A stretch of 64,000 nucleotides of DNA from Sphingobacteriia bacterium (GCA_017304675.1 JAFKLS010000020.1:180300-244299); one strand, 5' to 3'. Positions 46,330 through 55,592 are shown, counted from the first letter of the stretch. Translations and numbers: made by a program. Notes: generated from the letters alone by a model not told the origin.

Positions 46330-47124
46330 GTTTATTTTTTTTGGAAAGGCAAATTATTTCCCTGGTGATGGCTACATCACAGAACATTTGCAATAGTAAA
46401 ATTTAGAAAACTTAGAGAGATTACTTCACATTAAATAAGTTCAATGCGAAATATCAAAAAAAGGGTTAGCAGAAGGGGCTGAAGGGGGTAATCGACTGTC
46501 GTTTGAAAAATATTGCCGAATGAGTATTGTAAGTATTAAGGTTATTAGTTTTTACAAACGGCTCCGCCAATCTCAGTCACAAGAGACTATTTTTTACAAC
46601 GACAATTTATTACGGATTAACGTAGCGCAATGATACGCACCTGTGCCCTCTTGTACAGTATTCATTTTCCCGATGGTTATATAAAATTTCCGAAACAGTC
46701 ATATTAGCTTTCGAAGGCCGCCTTTTAGAGAAAATAAATCAATTTAATTTATTTAATTAAAATAATATTATATACATATTATATTTAATTAATTAAATTT
46801 AATCAACTCTGTATTGAGTTTTGTATTTAAATAATTAATTAATTAGATATTAATAATTTATTAATTAACACCCAATAGTTTAAATTGAATAGTAATTGTT
46901 CGTCTTTTATGTAGTATAAATACTACTACAAGTAGTATTTATACAATTGCGTTTGCTTTGCCGTTCCAAGCGTTGCAAATACCGTAAAACTCTCGAGGAA
47001 AACAGGTTGTTGAAGGGGTTGCGTGAGCTTTAATAAACAGATTCCCCTTTTCACGCCAAATGTGTATCCATATAATTTACAAGTAAGTGGTTTCACCTGT
47101 TCAACAGAAGCCTATGGATATTAA
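46330..47124. promoter_or_regulatory. Non-coding region upstream of the exopolysaccharide locus
   Basis: No believable ORF on either strand. It holds a run of about 135 nt made almost only of A and T with TTAATTAA units (46735-46870) and a perfect 14-bp palindrome with 3-nt loop (46914-46944). A weak minus-strand -7 box (TACTATTG) is at 46391-46398, 62 nt before the wza start. The region could be a long regulated leader or a protein-binding locus control region; no JUMPstart or ops-like element was identified. Confidence 0.5.
46914..46944. repeat. Perfect 14-bp inverted repeat upstream of wza
   Basis: GTATAAATACTACT at 46914-46927 and its exact reverse complement at 46931-46944 with loop ACA. 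There is no T run after it, and it lies about 585 nt upstream of wza and 460 nt downstream of the EF-G-like gene, so an operator or structured RNA is more likely than a terminator. Confidence 0.8.
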
Positions 47125-47153
47125 AAAAATTGGCCCTTTTAGAAAAAAGGGCC
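47125..47153 (-). terminator. Intrinsic terminator downstream of the EF-G-like gene
   Basis: On the minus strand a 9-bp stem GGCCCTTTT/AAAAGGGCC (47132-47140 with 47145-47153), 4-nt loop, then AATTTTTTTAA. It lies about 250 nt after the stop at 47406; the span between holds no ORF and nothing else recognised. Confidence 0.82.
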
Positions 47154-47405
47154 TCTACTGAAAAACCTTGATGACCGTAGTCATAACTTATAATACTATT
47201 GTAAGAATAGAGTGTTTTTTTCTATTGTTTATTGCTGTTTTCCTATTAGTGAAATCTAATTTCCCAAATACAGTTTTTATATTGCGAGAACGTTTATTGT
47301 ACATCACTTGATTCTTACATTTAAGTATAATAGGCAGAAAATTACATTGTAAATATTGCACGTTCAGCCTTCACTCAAGTATTTAATTTTTCCTCAAAGA
47401 CAATG

Positions 47406-49550
47406 TCAGGCATATTCTTCTACAGTATGTTTGCTGTACATATCTGCAAGCTTCTGCTGAACATCAGAAGCAACTGGAGCATACTTTTCAAAAACCATAG
47501 TAAATCTTGCCCGCCCCTGTGTAATACCTCTGAGTGCTGAAGAATAGTGATGCATTTGCGCTAATGGTACTTTGGCAGTAATTTTTTGAAAATGGTTTTC
47601 CGCCTCCATACCTTCTACTACTCCCATTCTTGTTTGCAGATCTCCAATCACCACTCCTACCAGATCATCCGGGCAAAGCACAGTTATTTTATAAATGGGT
47701 TCTAACAATTGAGGTCTTGCTTTTAAAAAAGCTTGTCTGAAAGCCTGCAAACCGGCAATCTTAAAAGAAATATCGTTACTATCAACCGGATGCATTTTAC
47801 CATCAAACACACTTACCCTAATATCTCTTGCATAACTACCGGTAAGGGGCCCATTTTCCATTTTTTCCATTACTCCTTTTAAAATAGAAGGTAAGAAGCG
47901 GGTGTCAATGGCTCCACCTACAATGCAATTATAGAATACCAGTTTCCCACCCCAATTCAGTTCAATTGTTTCTTTACCTCGTACTGTTAATCCTAAAGGT
48001 TCGGGCATACCCTCCTGCCAGGGCTCTATTCTTATACTTACTTCACCAAACTGGCCGGCACCGCCACTTTGTTTCTTATGCCTGTAATTTGCATCGGCTG
48101 CAGTTTGAATGGTTTCCCGATAAGGTATTTTAGGAGCGGAAAACAGAACTTCCAATTTATGAACGTGCTTGATTTTCCATTCAATTACCTGCAAATGCAA
48201 TTCGCCCTGGCAATGAATTAATGTTTGCTTCAATTCAGGAGATACTTCAAAGCCAATGGTTGCATCTTCTTCAGTTAAAACATGTAAGGCCTGTGCCAGT
48301 TTTTCTTCATCGCCTTTATTCACGGTGCTTATAGCTACCGTAAGATTTGGTGATGGAAATGCAATAGGCATCAACTCAATATCTGCTCCCTTTTCATGCA
48401 AGGTATTGTTCACATGCGTTGAGCGCAGTTTTAAAGTAGCACCAATATCGCCTGCAACTAATTCCTGTACTGATATCCTGTTGCGACCTTCCAGCAATAA
48501 TAATTGGTTCAATTTTTCCGTTACACCCGTATTCTCGTTCACCAATTCACTGCCTGCCTTAACAATTCCACTATACACTTTAAACAAGCTTAACTCACCA
48601 ATATGAGGTTCTATAATGGTTTTATAAATAAAAATACAGGCAGGGCCGTTTGAATTACAGTGTAAGGTTTTACCGTTTTTTAGTGGTTGTGGTGGCATTT
48701 CACTTGCAAGAGGGCAAACATTATCTATAAAACTCATAATCCTGCCGACTCCCATATTGAGTTCGGCAGAAGCACAGAATACAGGGAAAATATCGTGCTT
48801 GATCATTGACTGATGCAATCCTTCACGCATATCGTTTTCATCGAGTGTTCCTAATTCAAAATATTTTTCCATTAGTCGCTCATCGTTAGCGGCAATCACT
48901 TCCACCAATTCCTTATGCAGTTGATCTGCTTTTTCCTTTTCACTATCCGGAATAGGTAATTTCCGGGGCTTTCCTCCCTCTGGTGCAAATACATACATTA
49001 CCATGTTTAATATGTCTATTATGGAATTAAAGCCTGCACCTGTTGTAAGCGGATACTGCACCGTTACAACATTATTACCAAAATGTTGTTTGGCTTCAAG
49101 CAATGTTTTATCAAAGTCGGCATCTTCATAATCCAAATAATTAAACACAAAAAAAGCAGGTGTTTTAAACCGGCAGGTATAATCCCAAATAATGTTTGTA
49201 CCCACTTCTACCCCGTTTGCAGTATTAATGAGTATAATTCCTGTATCTGCTACCCGCAGAGCACTGATTACTTCTCCTGCAAAATCGTCGTAGCCGGGCG
49301 TATCAATAATATTAATCTTATACCCTTTCCATGGTGTATGCATAAGGGAAGCAAAAACCGAGCTGCCCCTTTCCAATTCAAGATCGTTATAATCACTTAT
49401 GGTATTCTTTGCATTTACAGTACCCCTTTTTTTAGTAACATCTGCATCAAATAACATACATTCTGCAAAAGTTGTTTTACCACAACCCGCATGCCCAAGC
49501 AGGGCAATACTTTTTACATGATTACTATCTATACTGGCCATATATAACAA
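47406..49550 (-). CDS. EF-G-like translation factor (EF-G2 type) with altered GTPase motifs
   Basis: 714 residues with the full EF-G layout: G domain, domain II, III, IV and V (QMHHYSSALRGITQGRARF at the end). Seen: P-loop GHAGCGKT 19-26, but G3 is DTPGYDDF (83-90), Tyr87 where housekeeping EF-G has the catalytic His, and G4 is NYLD (137-140), where NKxD is expected. Bacteroides EF-G2 is reported to support translation during starvation without GTP hydrolysis; this protein may be alike, which is inference. A terminator hairpin lies 20 nt before the ATG. A start at 49541 (MASIDSN) is equally possible. Confidence 0.88.
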   Translation of the reverse strand: MLYMASIDSNHVKSIALLGHAGCGKTTFAECMLFDADVTKKRGTVNAKNTISDYNDLELERGSSVFASLMHTPWKGYKINIIDTPGYDDFAGEVISALRVADTGIILINTANGVEVGTNIIWDYTCRFKTPAFFVFNYLDYEDADFDKTLLEAKQHFGNNVVTVQYPLTTGAGFNSIIDILNMVMYVFAPEGGKPRKLPIPDSEKEKADQLHKELVEVIAANDERLMEKYFELGTLDENDMREGLHQSMIKHDIFPVFCASAELNMGVGRIMSFIDNVCPLASEMPPQPLKNGKTLHCNSNGPACIFIYKTIIEPHIGELSLFKVYSGIVKAGSELVNENTGVTEKLNQLLLLEGRNRISVQELVAGDIGATLKLRSTHVNNTLHEKGADIELMPIAFPSPNLTVAISTVNKGDEEKLAQALHVLTEEDATIGFEVSPELKQTLIHCQGELHLQVIEWKIKHVHKLEVLFSAPKIPYRETIQTAADANYRHKKQSGGAGQFGEVSIRIEPWQEGMPEPLGLTVRGKETIELNWGGKLVFYNCIVGGAIDTRFLPSILKGVMEKMENGPLTGSYARDIRVSVFDGKMHPVDSNDISFKIAGLQAFRQAFLKARPQLLEPIYKITVLCPDDLVGVVIGDLQTRMGVVEGMEAENHFQKITAKVPLAQMHHYSSALRGITQGRARFTMVFEKYAPVASDVQQKLADMYSKHTVEEYA

Positions 49551-49570
49551 TTAACAAATGATAGAATAAA

Positions 49571-49603
49571 TAAAAAAGCCAACTCGTATAATGCAAGTTG
49601 GCT
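49571..49603 (-). terminator. Intrinsic terminator between the His-rich gene and the EF-G-like gene
   Basis: 8-bp stem AGCCAACT/AGTTGGCT (49577-49584 with 49596-49603), 11-nt loop, then a T run on the minus strand, ending 20 nt before the EF-G-like start. It ends the 49619-49975 transcript or attenuates the next gene. Confidence 0.8.
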
Positions 49604-49618
49604 CATGATGTAGCAATG

Positions 49619-49975
49619 CTATGATTTTATGAAACTGTGGAAATCTGATTCAAGATCATTTAAGTCTCCCACAAGAACATCGAATTTTTCTTTAAGATAA
49701 TGGTGCGGTATGCGATGCCCGAAGTTGGGATGCCTTTCTGCTTCCTGTACATGGTGTTTTATTTCATGTTTCAGGTCGTGCACATTGATGAGTTGAATAT
49801 GAAACTGGTTATGAAAATGTTCTATGCCAACCAATATATCTTTATTGGTTTTTCCCGGAGCGAAATAATATAATTCGTTTTTTAGCTCATTTAATTTTTC
49901 CCTGTAAGATGCTAAAGTGCCATGCCACTCGTTACACTCTGATATGAGTGCTTTATGCTGTGCTTCTGTAACCAT
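49619..49975 (-). CDS. Small His-rich helical protein, unknown family
   Basis: 118 residues, no signal peptide, not recognised. Seen: helical heptad-like pattern throughout (SYREKLNELKNELYYF, HDLKHEIKHHVQEAERH, DVLVGDLNDLESDFHSF) and 14 His (about 12%), many in the middle part around residues 50-92. It may be a coiled-coil protein or bind metal; neither is proven. It has its own terminator. Upstream is the divergent porin gene at 50244. Confidence 0.6.
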   Translation of the reverse strand: MVTEAQHKALISECNEWHGTLASYREKLNELKNELYYFAPGKTNKDILVGIEHFHNQFHIQLINVHDLKHEIKHHVQEAERHPNFGHRIPHHYLKEKFDVLVGDLNDLESDFHSFIKS

Positions 49976-50230
49976 AAGGATTGATTTTGAGTTATTGAAT
50001 TAATTGTAAACAACCAAAAGTTTGTTAACAATTGTGTTATTAAATGTCAATACAAACAAGCATCAAATTCATGATAAGAATCATCCATCCAACTTCCAAA
50101 GAACATGATGTTTTATTTTTTGCAACAAAAAAATCCAAAACTGTAATGAATCATTATGCTATGGCAATGGAAAGACAAGAAATCTCAACTTCGTTGCAAT
50201 AAAATAACATGCTTAGAGAATCTCCGGGGC

Positions 50231-50238
50231 TATTTTTG
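50231..50238 (+). promoter_or_regulatory. -7 box just before the second porin gene (TATTTTTG)
   Basis: An exact TAnnTTTG match ending 5 nt before the ATG at 50244, implying a leaderless or nearly leaderless mRNA. Confidence 0.5.
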
Positions 50239-50243
50239 CTTGT

Positions 50244-51569
50244 ATGAAAGTTAAGACAATTCTTGTAATATTAACCATGTTACCGGGTTTATTTTATCTG
50301 CATGCGCAAGACTCTACGGGTAATAAAAAACTCTCTTTGCACTGGCAAGCTACTATAATACCGCAATATCATTTTGCATTTAAAGCCAGCTATAGCGGAG
50401 ATAACAGCATGCTTACCTCCGAGCCTGTAAAAACCTCCTTAACTTCTACCTTGTTTGCAACATATAAACCTTTTAAACAGGGCTATATTGTGTTTAACCC
50501 AGAAATTGCAGGCGGTAAAGGGTTAAGCCAAACCCTTGGTGCAGCAGGTTTTCCCAATGGTGAAATTTACAGGGTAGGCGATCCAAAGCCACAAATATTT
50601 ATTGCACGTCTTTATTACGAACATCATTTCCCTTTATCGGACAGAAAAGAGAAGATTGAAGATGATGAAAACCAGGTTGCAGAGGTAACGAATGCAGACT
50701 ATGCTTCTATATCGGTAGGTAAATTCTCTTTATCAGATTTTTTTGATGCTTCAGAAATCTGCAACGATCCCCGTACACAATTTTTAAACTGGGCACTGAT
50801 GGGTAGCGGCTCATGGGATTACCCTGCCAATACAAGGGGTTATACCATGGGGGCTGTTATTCAAATGATTTACAAAGATTTTCACCTGAGAGGCGCTTTA
50901 ACTACCGTACCTATTGAAGCCAACGGGCCAGATCTCCAGTTTATCTGGAACAAGGCAATGGGAAGTGTTATAGAATTTGAAAAGAAGCATCTGATCACTT
51001 ATAAAAGAAAGGATACTTATACAGATGCATCCATAGGTGTTTACCAGAATATCGCACATATGGGCAATTATGCATTAACACTTCAAAACACAGTTCCCGG
51101 AACCACTCCGGATATTACTGCCACCAGGGCTTACGGAAGAACTAAAACAGGATTCTATATCAGTATTGATAACCATATTGGGAAGCTGCATCATTATGTT
51201 AATTATAACTGGAGTGATGGAAAAAATGAAGCATGGGCCTTTACAGAGATTGACAGAAGCATAGCCACCGGTTTTAAACTGGATGGTACAATATGGAAAA
51301 GGAAAAAAGACTTTATTGGTATTGCCTATGTTAATAATGGTTTATCGAACGATCATAAAAATTACCTGGCAGCAGGAGGATATGGTTTCATTATTGGCGA
51401 TGGGAAACTGAATTACGGCCACGAACAGATAGTAGAAACTTATTACGCTTACAGCGTTAACCGTTTTTTTACCGTTAGCGCCAATTACCAGTTTATCAAC
51501 CATCCTGCTTATAATAAAGACAGAGGCCCTGTGCATGTTGCTTCTTTAAGGTTCCATTTTGAACTCTAA
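50244..51569 (+). CDS. Porin-like outer-membrane protein (carbohydrate-porin type), paralogue 2
   Basis: 441 residues. Seen: signal peptide (ILVILTMLPGLFYLHAQ), then beta strands throughout and a terminal RFHFEL strand. It is paralogous to the 27322-28668 protein, sharing NPEIAGGKGLSQ, GDPKPQIFIARLYYEHHFPL, DPRTQFLNWALMG, WDYPANTRGYTMG, AFTEIDRSIATG and NHPAYNKDRGPVHV. Same caution on the solute. It has its own promoter and stands apart from the EF-G pair, which is on the other strand. Confidence 0.68.
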   Translation: MKVKTILVILTMLPGLFYLHAQDSTGNKKLSLHWQATIIPQYHFAFKASYSGDNSMLTSEPVKTSLTSTLFATYKPFKQGYIVFNPEIAGGKGLSQTLGAAGFPNGEIYRVGDPKPQIFIARLYYEHHFPLSDRKEKIEDDENQVAEVTNADYASISVGKFSLSDFFDASEICNDPRTQFLNWALMGSGSWDYPANTRGYTMGAVIQMIYKDFHLRGALTTVPIEANGPDLQFIWNKAMGSVIEFEKKHLITYKRKDTYTDASIGVYQNIAHMGNYALTLQNTVPGTTPDITATRAYGRTKTGFYISIDNHIGKLHHYVNYNWSDGKNEAWAFTEIDRSIATGFKLDGTIWKRKKDFIGIAYVNNGLSNDHKNYLAAGGYGFIIGDGKLNYGHEQIVETYYAYSVNRFFTVSANYQFINHPAYNKDRGPVHVASLRFHFEL

Positions 51570-51677
51570 ATAGTTGATTTACATTATTCACTTTTTTTTA
51601 ATTAACTTTTGAACCTATAGATAGTCAAACATTTCGGACGGGGAAACATTTATCGTTCATTATTAAACCATGCTGAA

Positions 51678-52808
51678 ATGAAAAAGACTTTTAAACAACT
51701 ATTATTAACAACAGGAATAGGCATCATGTTTACCTCCTGCTATGTATCGCAGCCGGTTATAACAGAAACACCACCCCCTCCTGTAGAACAACCGGGAGTA
51801 AGCCTTTCTGTATTTTACAACACACTGTCGCCTTACGGCCGTTGGGTAGATTATCCTTCTTATGGAAGGGTTTGGGTATGTAATGATGTAGGCTTTGTTC
51901 CTTACAGAACCGGCGGGCATTGGGTGTATGCCAATGTAGGTTGGACATGGGTATCTGATTATAACTGGGGATGGGCTCCTTTCCATTACGGCCGATGGTT
52001 TTACGACCCGATATATGGCTGGGGATGGGTTCCAGGTTATGATTGGGCACCTGCATGGGTAAGCTGGCGCAGTGGCGGAGGATACTATGGTTGGGCCCCA
52101 TTAACACCCGGATTCAGCATTAGTATTGGTGCTACATTCGGCAATATTCCTACAGAGCATTGGTGTTTTGTACCCAATCAATATATGGGGCATCCTGGCA
52201 TCAATAACTATTACATAAACAGAAGCAGCAATACCACCATTATTAATAATACTACCATTATTAACAATACCAATGTTTATAATAACACAAAGTATATGAG
52301 CGGACCTGAAAGAACAGAGGTAGAGAGAAATATTGGCAGAAGATTAGACCCTGTAAACATTAACGATGCCAGAAGACCTGAAGAAGGAGGAATGGTTAAC
52401 AGGAATTTGAATATGTACAGGCCTAACATTACAAGGGAAACACCTGCACCCGCACCTCCAAAAAACAATGTTCCTTTTCCTATAAACAACAAGCCTGAAT
52501 CGCATATGGTAAGACCGGAAGTAAAACCGGTTCGCCCTCCTGATATAACTGCCATGCCCGGTAGAAGAGACGATCAGCCGGAACGGTCAAGAGGCGTTCT
52601 CAGTCCTGAGGACAGAAAGCCTAATATGCCGTCTCCAACACCGCCGCAAAAGCAGCCTGCACCCGATCAAAGAAATGGGCAACCCCGGTCTAATGCTACG
52701 GATAACAGGAATATTTACCCATCTATACGAATGAATAACAGGCCACAACCAAACCAAAATAATGGCCGTTCAAACAATAATAAAGAACGTAAAAACATAC
52801 AGTATTAA
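51678..52808 (+). CDS. DUF6600-type Trp/Tyr-rich lipoprotein
   Basis: 376 residues. Seen: lipobox FTSC at about 18-21; a Pro-rich start (ETPPPPVEQPG); a dense aromatic region at about 45-165 with repeated Trp/Gly/Tyr units (YGRWVDYPSYGRVWV, VGWTWVSDYNWGWAPFHYG, YGWGWVPGYDWAPAWVSW), diagnostic of DUF6600; an Asn/Thr-rich linker (SNTTIINNTTIINN); and a long Pro/Arg/Asn-rich disordered tail ending in NKERKNIQY. Exported, probably cell-surface or periplasmic. Function unknown. A terminator follows. Confidence 0.78.
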   Translation: MKKTFKQLLLTTGIGIMFTSCYVSQPVITETPPPPVEQPGVSLSVFYNTLSPYGRWVDYPSYGRVWVCNDVGFVPYRTGGHWVYANVGWTWVSDYNWGWAPFHYGRWFYDPIYGWGWVPGYDWAPAWVSWRSGGGYYGWAPLTPGFSISIGATFGNIPTEHWCFVPNQYMGHPGINNYYINRSSNTTIINNTTIINNTNVYNNTKYMSGPERTEVERNIGRRLDPVNINDARRPEEGGMVNRNLNMYRPNITRETPAPAPPKNNVPFPINNKPESHMVRPEVKPVRPPDITAMPGRRDDQPERSRGVLSPEDRKPNMPSPTPPQKQPAPDQRNGQPRSNATDNRNIYPSIRMNNRPQPNQNNGRSNNNKERKNIQY

Positions 52809-52836
52809 ATAACTACAGCGAGCACCGTTTTAAATG

Positions 52837-52866
52837 AAAAAGGCTTCCAGTTCTGGAAGCCTTTTT
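52837..52866. terminator. Bidirectional intrinsic terminator
   Basis: A stem GGCTTCCA/TGGAAGCC flanked by A5 and T5, loop GTTC, between the convergent DUF6600 and IscA-type genes. It can serve both strands. Confidence 0.9.
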
Positions 52867-52890
52867 CTTGTTGAATATGATCATACCTAA

Positions 52891-53235
52891 TTAAACGGCA
52901 AAAGAAGAACCACAACCGCAGGTTTTAGAAGCATTGGGATTATTAAATGTAAAGCCGCGGCTATTTAATCCATCCTGCCAGTCAATCTGCATACCATATA
53001 GGTACAGTTCATGGCTCTTATTCATTACAAAAGATATTCCTTCAAAATCATACACAATATCTTCAGGTTGTTTTTCATCAAAACCCAATACATAACTCAT
53101 TCCACTGCAACCACCACCTTTTACACCTACACGCAAGGAATTATTGGCATTAAAGTTTCCCTCACTCATTAATCTTTTAATTTCACCAATTGCGCCTTCT
53201 GTAAAGCTTACTGGTGCTGTAGCGGTTGTTTCCAT
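52891..53235 (-). CDS. IscA/ErpA/SufA-family iron-sulfur cluster carrier
   Basis: 114 residues from the ATG at 53235. A-type carriers hold and pass on [Fe-S] clusters. Seen: SFTEGAIGEIKRLM, then GGGCSGMSYVLGF with Cys43 and the C-terminal TCGCGSSF with Cys106 and Cys108, the three conserved ligands. The frame is open to a TTG at 53262, rejected because a TATTTTTG box (53260-53267, minus strand) covers that point. Which of IscA, ErpA or SufA it corresponds to cannot be told; no other suf or isc gene is nearby. Confidence 0.92.
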   Translation of the reverse strand: METTATAPVSFTEGAIGEIKRLMSEGNFNANNSLRVGVKGGGCSGMSYVLGFDEKQPEDIVYDFEGISFVMNKSHELYLYGMQIDWQDGLNSRGFTFNNPNASKTCGCGSSFAV

Positions 53236-53259
53236 TATCAAATAAATTTTAATTACCTG

Positions 53260-53267
53260 CAAAAATA
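53260..53267 (-). promoter_or_regulatory. -7 box for the IscA-type gene (TATTTTTG)
   Basis: An exact TAnnTTTG match on the minus strand, 24 nt before the ATG at 53235; it decides the start of that gene. Confidence 0.55.
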
Positions 53268-53331
53268 CAGATGCCGATAAAATTTATATCATTAAGCACT
53301 TTCGTAAAACGAAAAACATACTCCTTTCGGT

Positions 53332-53339
53332 TATTTTTG
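53332..53339 (+). promoter_or_regulatory. -7 box for the gene at 53353 (TATTTTTG)
   Basis: An exact TAnnTTTG match ending 13 nt before the ATG at 53353; divergent from the IscA-type promoter 65 nt away. Confidence 0.5.
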
Positions 53340-53352
53340 TACAAATTAGGTT

Positions 53353-53859
53353 ATGGATACTACAACTATTGTACTTAGTTCTATTATTGCGATTTTGCTG
53401 GCAGGCTTTCTGGCATACATATTTTGGATACAGCGCAGGCAATCGGTTCAGGCTGAAAATGGAGAATTATCCTCTGTTTCCGGCCACCCATTACAATTAC
53501 AGGCTTACGAACGGTTGATTTTGTTGGCAGACAGGATAGCTATACCCAATTTAATATCCCGCCTAAACCATCCTGATCTTTCTGCAAGAGAAATGCAATT
53601 GTTATTAACGCAAACCATTAAACAGGAATTTGACCATAACATTACCCAGCAAATTTATGTAACCGCAGAATCATGGGAGGCGGTTAAAAATTTAAAAGAA
53701 CAAACCTTGTTAATAATAAATCAGCTTGCCAACACTTTAGCCATTACAGCCAAAGCTTATGATTTGAACAAACTGCTTTTAGAATATTTGCATACTGTTG
53801 ATAATATGAACGATAAAGTAAGTGCCTTACTAAGCTTTAATGCTAAGAAAGTTTTGTAA
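53353..53859 (+). CDS. Membrane-anchored helical protein, unknown
   Basis: 168 residues, no family recognised. Seen: one N-terminal membrane helix at 5-26 (TIVLSSIIAILLAGFLAYIFWI) with a basic flank (QRRQ), then a soluble, mostly helical domain with LQAYERLILLADRIAIPNL, MQLLLTQTIKQEFDHNITQQIY and NQLANTLAITAKAYDLNKLLLEYL. Probably cytosolic domain anchored in the inner membrane. It precedes the mutase gene by 28 nt from stop to ATG, so the two are likely co-transcribed; a functional link is unknown. Confidence 0.68.
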   Translation: MDTTTIVLSSIIAILLAGFLAYIFWIQRRQSVQAENGELSSVSGHPLQLQAYERLILLADRIAIPNLISRLNHPDLSAREMQLLLTQTIKQEFDHNITQQIYVTAESWEAVKNLKEQTLLIINQLANTLAITAKAYDLNKLLLEYLHTVDNMNDKVSALLSFNAKKVL

Positions 53860-53887
53860 GAGATAATTGTTGAATAAAATACTTGCC

Positions 53888-55438
53888 ATGAAAAAACATA
53901 CTGATAGCGGAATAGAAATAAAAGAAGTTTACACTGCTAACGATATAAAAAACTTATCTGTAGAACAACCGGGATCATTTCCTTTTACAAGAGGTGTACA
54001 AGCCGATATGTATAGAGGAAAATTGTGGACGATGAGACAATATGCAGGATTTTCAACTGCTGAAGAAAGCAATAAACGTTATCATTATTTATTATCGCAA
54101 GGTGTAAGCGGTTTAAGTGTTGCATTCGACCTTCCCACACAAATAGGTTACGATAGTGATCATGATTTGGCCGAAGGTGAAGTAGGAAAAGTTGGTGTGG
54201 CGATTGATAGTATTGAAGACATGCAAAGACTGTTTGAAGGAATTAAGCTGGAAGATGTTTCCACTTCCATGACCATTAATGCAACTGGATTTATTTTGCT
54301 GGCTTTTTATGTAGCACTGGCAAAACAGCAAGGTGCTGATCTGAAAAAAATATCAGGAACCATTCAGAACGATATTTTAAAAGAATATGCTGCTAGAGGA
54401 ACGTATATCTATCCGCCAAAACCTTCTATGCGTATCATTACAGATATTTTTGAATGGTGCAGCAAAGAATTACCAAAATGGAATACCATTTCTATTTCGG
54501 GTTATCATATTCGTGAGGCTGGCAGTACTGCCGTTCAGGAAATAGCTTTCACATTAAGCAATGGAAAAGCTTATGTAAAAGCAGCATTGGCAAAAGGTTT
54601 GGATATTAATGTTTTCGGAAAGCGTTTATCATTTTTCTTTAACAGTCATAATAATTTATTTGAAGAAGTCGCCAAATTCAGAGCAGCGAGAAGAATGTGG
54701 GCTAAGATGATGAAAGAATTGGGCGCAACAGATGATAAAGCGATGATGCTCCGTTTTCACACACAAACCGGAGGCAGTACACTTACCGCTCAGCAACCCC
54801 TGAATAATATTTCCAGGGTTACCATTCAAACAATGGCAGCAGTATTGGGTGGCACACAAAGTTTACACACCAACGGTTACGATGAAGCATTGAGCCTGCC
54901 AACAGAGGAAGCTGCAAGAATTGCCCTGCGTACACAACAGGTTGTGGCATTTGAGAGTGGCGTGGCAGATACAGTCGATCCACTGGCCGGCAGCTACTAT
55001 GTAGAATCTTTAACCAATGAAGTGGAGCAAAGAGCATGGGAATTAATTGCGAAGATCGATGCCATGGGTGGCAGTGTTAGTGCTATTGAACAAGGTTTTA
55101 TACAGAATGAAATTGCTAAAAGCGCTTACGAATATCAACGCCAAATTGAAAGTGAAGAAAAAATAATTGTTGGCGTGAATAAATTTACGATTGATAAAGA
55201 AGAACCGATTCCTGTTTTTAAAATTGATGACAGTATCAGGCAAATGCAGATAGAGAAAATAAATGCACTGAAAGCTAAACGTTCAAAGCAAAATGCTGAG
55301 CGTTGCTTACAAAACATTTCAAAAGCTGCTTCTGAAGGCTCTAATTTAATGCCCCCCGTTATTGAAGCCGTAGAAAACAATTGCACTTTGGGCGAAATTG
55401 CAGATACTTTAAGAACGGTATTTGGCGAGTATAAGTAA
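53888..55438 (+). CDS. Methylmalonyl-CoA mutase-type large chain (catalytic, no B12 domain)
   Basis: 516 residues from the ATG at 53888. Interconverts methylmalonyl-CoA and succinyl-CoA with adenosylcobalamin. Seen: [20 protein letters not shown], then QYAGF with the Tyr that in MCM is Tyr89; ARGTYIYPP with the Arg matching MCM Arg207 (Gln in isobutyryl-CoA mutase); [16 protein letters not shown] with the His near the active site; [17 protein letters not shown]. These favour methylmalonyl-CoA. The C-terminal cobalamin-binding domain is missing, so a separate small subunit must exist; it is not in this window. The family also has ethylmalonyl-CoA relatives, so the substrate is not certain. Confidence 0.88.
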   Translation: MKKHTDSGIEIKEVYTANDIKNLSVEQPGSFPFTRGVQADMYRGKLWTMRQYAGFSTAEESNKRYHYLLSQGVSGLSVAFDLPTQIGYDSDHDLAEGEVGKVGVAIDSIEDMQRLFEGIKLEDVSTSMTINATGFILLAFYVALAKQQGADLKKISGTIQNDILKEYAARGTYIYPPKPSMRIITDIFEWCSKELPKWNTISISGYHIREAGSTAVQEIAFTLSNGKAYVKAALAKGLDINVFGKRLSFFFNSHNNLFEEVAKFRAARRMWAKMMKELGATDDKAMMLRFHTQTGGSTLTAQQPLNNISRVTIQTMAAVLGGTQSLHTNGYDEALSLPTEEAARIALRTQQVVAFESGVADTVDPLAGSYYVESLTNEVEQRAWELIAKIDAMGGSVSAIEQGFIQNEIAKSAYEYQRQIESEEKIIVGVNKFTIDKEEPIPVFKIDDSIRQMQIEKINALKAKRSKQNAERCLQNISKAASEGSNLMPPVIEAVENNCTLGEIADTLRTVFGEYK

Positions 55439-55592
55439 TTCATTTTGTAAAATTGATTCTGCACAGGTTCTTTAATTTGAAAAATCTATTATTTTATTAA
55501 GCAATCAATACATATTCCCCTTTACGCATGCTGATATAGGAATTGTGATAGAATTTTATTTATAAATGTTTAAATTCATTTGCCATTTTATA

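Noticed and set aside
46735..46944. Chromosomal replication origin in the AT-rich block
   Set aside because: No DnaA-box cluster (TTATNCACA) was found and no dnaA, dnaN or similar gene is near.
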